Position numbers and translations under genes: made by a program. Positions 6,912 through 7,847 of a stretch of 7,847 nucleotides of DNA are shown in pieces. Location: positions 1-7,847 of the forward strand of contig JAKLLJ010000153.1 of assembly GCA_023150215.1 (NCBI GenBank). The letters are read 5' to 3'. This DNA comes from Thauera sp. (lineage in GTDB: Bacteria; Pseudomonadota; Gammaproteobacteria; Burkholderiales; Rhodocyclaceae). Below the pieces are notes generated by a model that made no database searches, was not told where the DNA came from, and saw only the letters and a program-made list of their open reading frames with translations. Numbering within the stretch: the stretch's first letter is position 1; the number at the start of each line of letters is the position of its first letter.

Positions 6912-6945
6912 GGCGGGGCGCTCGGGATGGGCGACGATGGCCCCG

Positions 6946-6977
6946 TTTCCTGTAGGAGCGCCGGCAGGCGCGAATGG
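6946..6977 (+). repeat. REP-type palindromic unit, right copy
   Basis: The plus strand reads TTTCCTGTAGGAGCG followed by the hairpin GCGCC-GGCA-GGCGC (6958-6971) and GAATGG. It matches the inverted left copy at most positions, with the same GGCA loop but different stem bases. CGCTCCTACAG (6898-6908) and CTGTAGGAGCG (6950-6960) are an 11-base perfect inverted repeat, so the two units could fold into one long hairpin around a 41-base centre. It lies just downstream of the imuB homologue and may help end its transcript or protect its 3' end. Confidence 0.7.
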
Positions 6978-7041
6978 CTGCGGCCTCAGCCACCCGCGCA
7001 AGGTCTCCGGGTGCGGGATCGGCCTCGCCATGAGCACCGCT

Positions 7042-7847
7042 TCAGCCGAAATACCCATGCACGAACCAGTTCCCCGGCGCATCGAGGCGCTCGAAGATCC
7101 AGCACAGGACCTGCCCGGGGTCACGCGCGAGGTAGTAGTCGCGATGAACCGGAGCGCCATCCCACCAGCCCGATTCGATGCGCTCGGCCGTGCCGAGCAG
7201 GGTGTAGCGGCCGGCATCGATCGCGCGTGGGGCGGACAGCAGCCAGAGCGGGCGCAGGCGCTCGTGTGCATCCGCCGTATTCGCAGTGCCAGCGCTACCC
7301 GGCACGCATGCACGCCAGGCGGCCTCCGGGCGGTGGTCGGCACAGGTCGCCAGGCGGATCACGCCCTGATCGCCGAGGCGCGCCTGCAGGCGGGCGAGCA
7401 GCAGCGCGGCATCCTCGTCGGCGCGGGCCGGGTCGCCGAACAGGTCATCGCCCAGCGCCGTGGCGGCGACCGGGTGCTCGGCGTGCAGCCGGATCGTCTC
7501 GACCGCGGAAGGCAGCTCGAGCATGGCCAGCCGTTCACGGGCGATCAGGGTGAACCGGGCCTCGTCGCGGGTCGGGTGACCGAACGCCAACTCAAGCTCG
7601 GTCGGTGGTCCCGGGGCGTGACCGAACTGCAGCCGGCAGCGCTCGATCGCGGCGTGGCGTGCCCCGAGCCAGGCGGCGAGGCTGGCGAACAGGCGGCGAG
7701 TGGCGAACAGCAGGGCTTCGGCACGGATCTCGGGGGCGGGCAGGGCGAGGCCGTGGGTGAAGCGGGCCGGCGGCTCGAACCACGGGCGCGGATCGGCATC
7801 CTCGCCGCGGGCGCGGGCGAGCGCGCGCCCGGCCGCCTGGGCGCCGC
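7042..7847 (-). CDS. imuB: ImuB-type Y-family DNA polymerase homologue, C-terminal part
   Basis: The frame runs through the right edge: 267 C-terminal residues are visible, and the TTG at 7588-7590 is an internal leucine, not a start. ImuB is a catalytically inactive relative of Y-family polymerases that recruits the error-prone DnaE2 to the beta clamp during SOS mutagenesis. Supporting motifs typical of the ImuB C-terminal region: RPWFEPPARFTHGLALPAPE (about 7729-7788), RLATCADHRPEAAWRA, and a final block with AERIESGWWDGAPVHRDYY and APGNWFVHGYFG ending at the stop. The N-terminal polymerase domain is outside, so loss of catalytic carboxylates cannot be checked. The usual clamp motif (QLxLF type) appears at most as GDDLF (7438-7452). 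The family is normally encoded imuA-imuB-dnaE2. Here the next gene downstream is an unrelated membrane protein, so dnaE2 is not adjacent. The promoter and any LexA box are outside the window. Confidence 0.88.
   Translation of the reverse strand, partial: GAQAAGRALARARGEDADPRPWFEPPARFTHGLALPAPEIRAEALLFATRRLFASLAAWLGARHAAIERCRLQFGHAPGPPTELELAFGHPTRDEARFTLIARERLAMLELPSAVETIRLHAEHPVAATALGDDLFGDPARADEDAALLLARLQARLGDQGVIRLATCADHRPEAAWRACVPGSAGTANTADAHERLRPLWLLSAPRAIDAGRYTLLGTAERIESGWWDGAPVHRDYYLARDPGQVLCWIFERLDAPGNWFVHGYFG

Larger units (their letters stand above)
6726..7041. other. Intergenic region with promoter, REP pair and small hairpins
   Basis: This 316-base gap separates two minus-strand genes. 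Besides the promoter and repeats listed separately, it has two small perfect stems between the right REP unit and the imuB stop: TGGCTG-CGGCCT-CAGCCA (6975-6992) and CACCCG (6991-6996) with CGGGTG (7008-7013). These are possible but weak 3'-end structures for the imuB transcript; no T-tract follows. I see no small gene with a convincing start and ribosome binding site. Confidence 0.5.

Noticed and set aside
6880..6977. REP pair read as a short CRISPR or as insertion-sequence ends
   Set aside because: Only two units in inverted orientation, no regular spacers, no transposase and no target-site duplication seen.
6726..7553. 275-residue plus-strand frame across the REP spacer and opposite imuB
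   Set aside because: It crosses two repeat hairpins and a promoter-like pair, is extremely Arg/Pro/Ala/Gly-rich, and is antisense to the clear ImuB C-terminal motifs.
7042..7590. imuB homologue as a complete 182-residue gene starting at TTG 7590
   Set aside because: The frame continues without a stop to 7847 and the upstream part carries the ImuB-like RPWFEPPARFTHG block, so the gene is longer.

Overview
The window is GC-rich (roughly two thirds G+C) chromosomal DNA. Codon use, gene families and the REP-like repeats suggest a proteobacterium, most likely a betaproteobacterium of the Thauera/Azoarcus group; that placement is inference, since no rRNA or marker gene is present. Five protein-coding genes are supported. 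Both outer genes are cut by the window ends. I see no tRNA, rRNA, CRISPR array, insertion sequence or phage gene.

Layout from left to right. (1) The 3' part of a transmembrane methyl-accepting chemotaxis receptor (+), open to the left edge. (2) A 700-residue FecA-like TonB-dependent outer-membrane receptor (-), convergent with gene 1 and only 29 bases from it, with both stop codons inside a short inverted repeat. (3) A 469-base divergent intergenic region. It holds a good ribosome binding site for the receptor, a promoter-like pair overlapped by a Fur-box-like site, a partial dyad and a nested stem-loop element. (4) A 609-residue M61-family metallopeptidase with a C-terminal PDZ domain (+). 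(5) A short GC-rich convergent spacer. (6) A 202-residue four-helix membrane protein of unknown function (-). (7) A 316-base spacer with a plausible promoter for gene 6 and a pair of inverted REP-type repeats. (8) The C-terminal half of an ImuB-type Y-family polymerase homologue (-), running off the right edge.

The genes do not form one pathway. Gene 1 is taste/energy sensing. Gene 2 is iron-complex uptake, probably Fur-repressed. Gene 4 is a cytosolic-looking zinc peptidase. Gene 8 belongs to the damage-inducible ImuA-ImuB-DnaE2 mutagenesis cassette, but the usual downstream partner dnaE2 is not next to it here. I found no convincing undescribed multi-gene system. The points most worth a second look are the REP doublet whose two hairpins differ by compensatory changes, imuB without an adjacent dnaE2, the unrecognised four-helix protein, and the structured divergent intergenic region.
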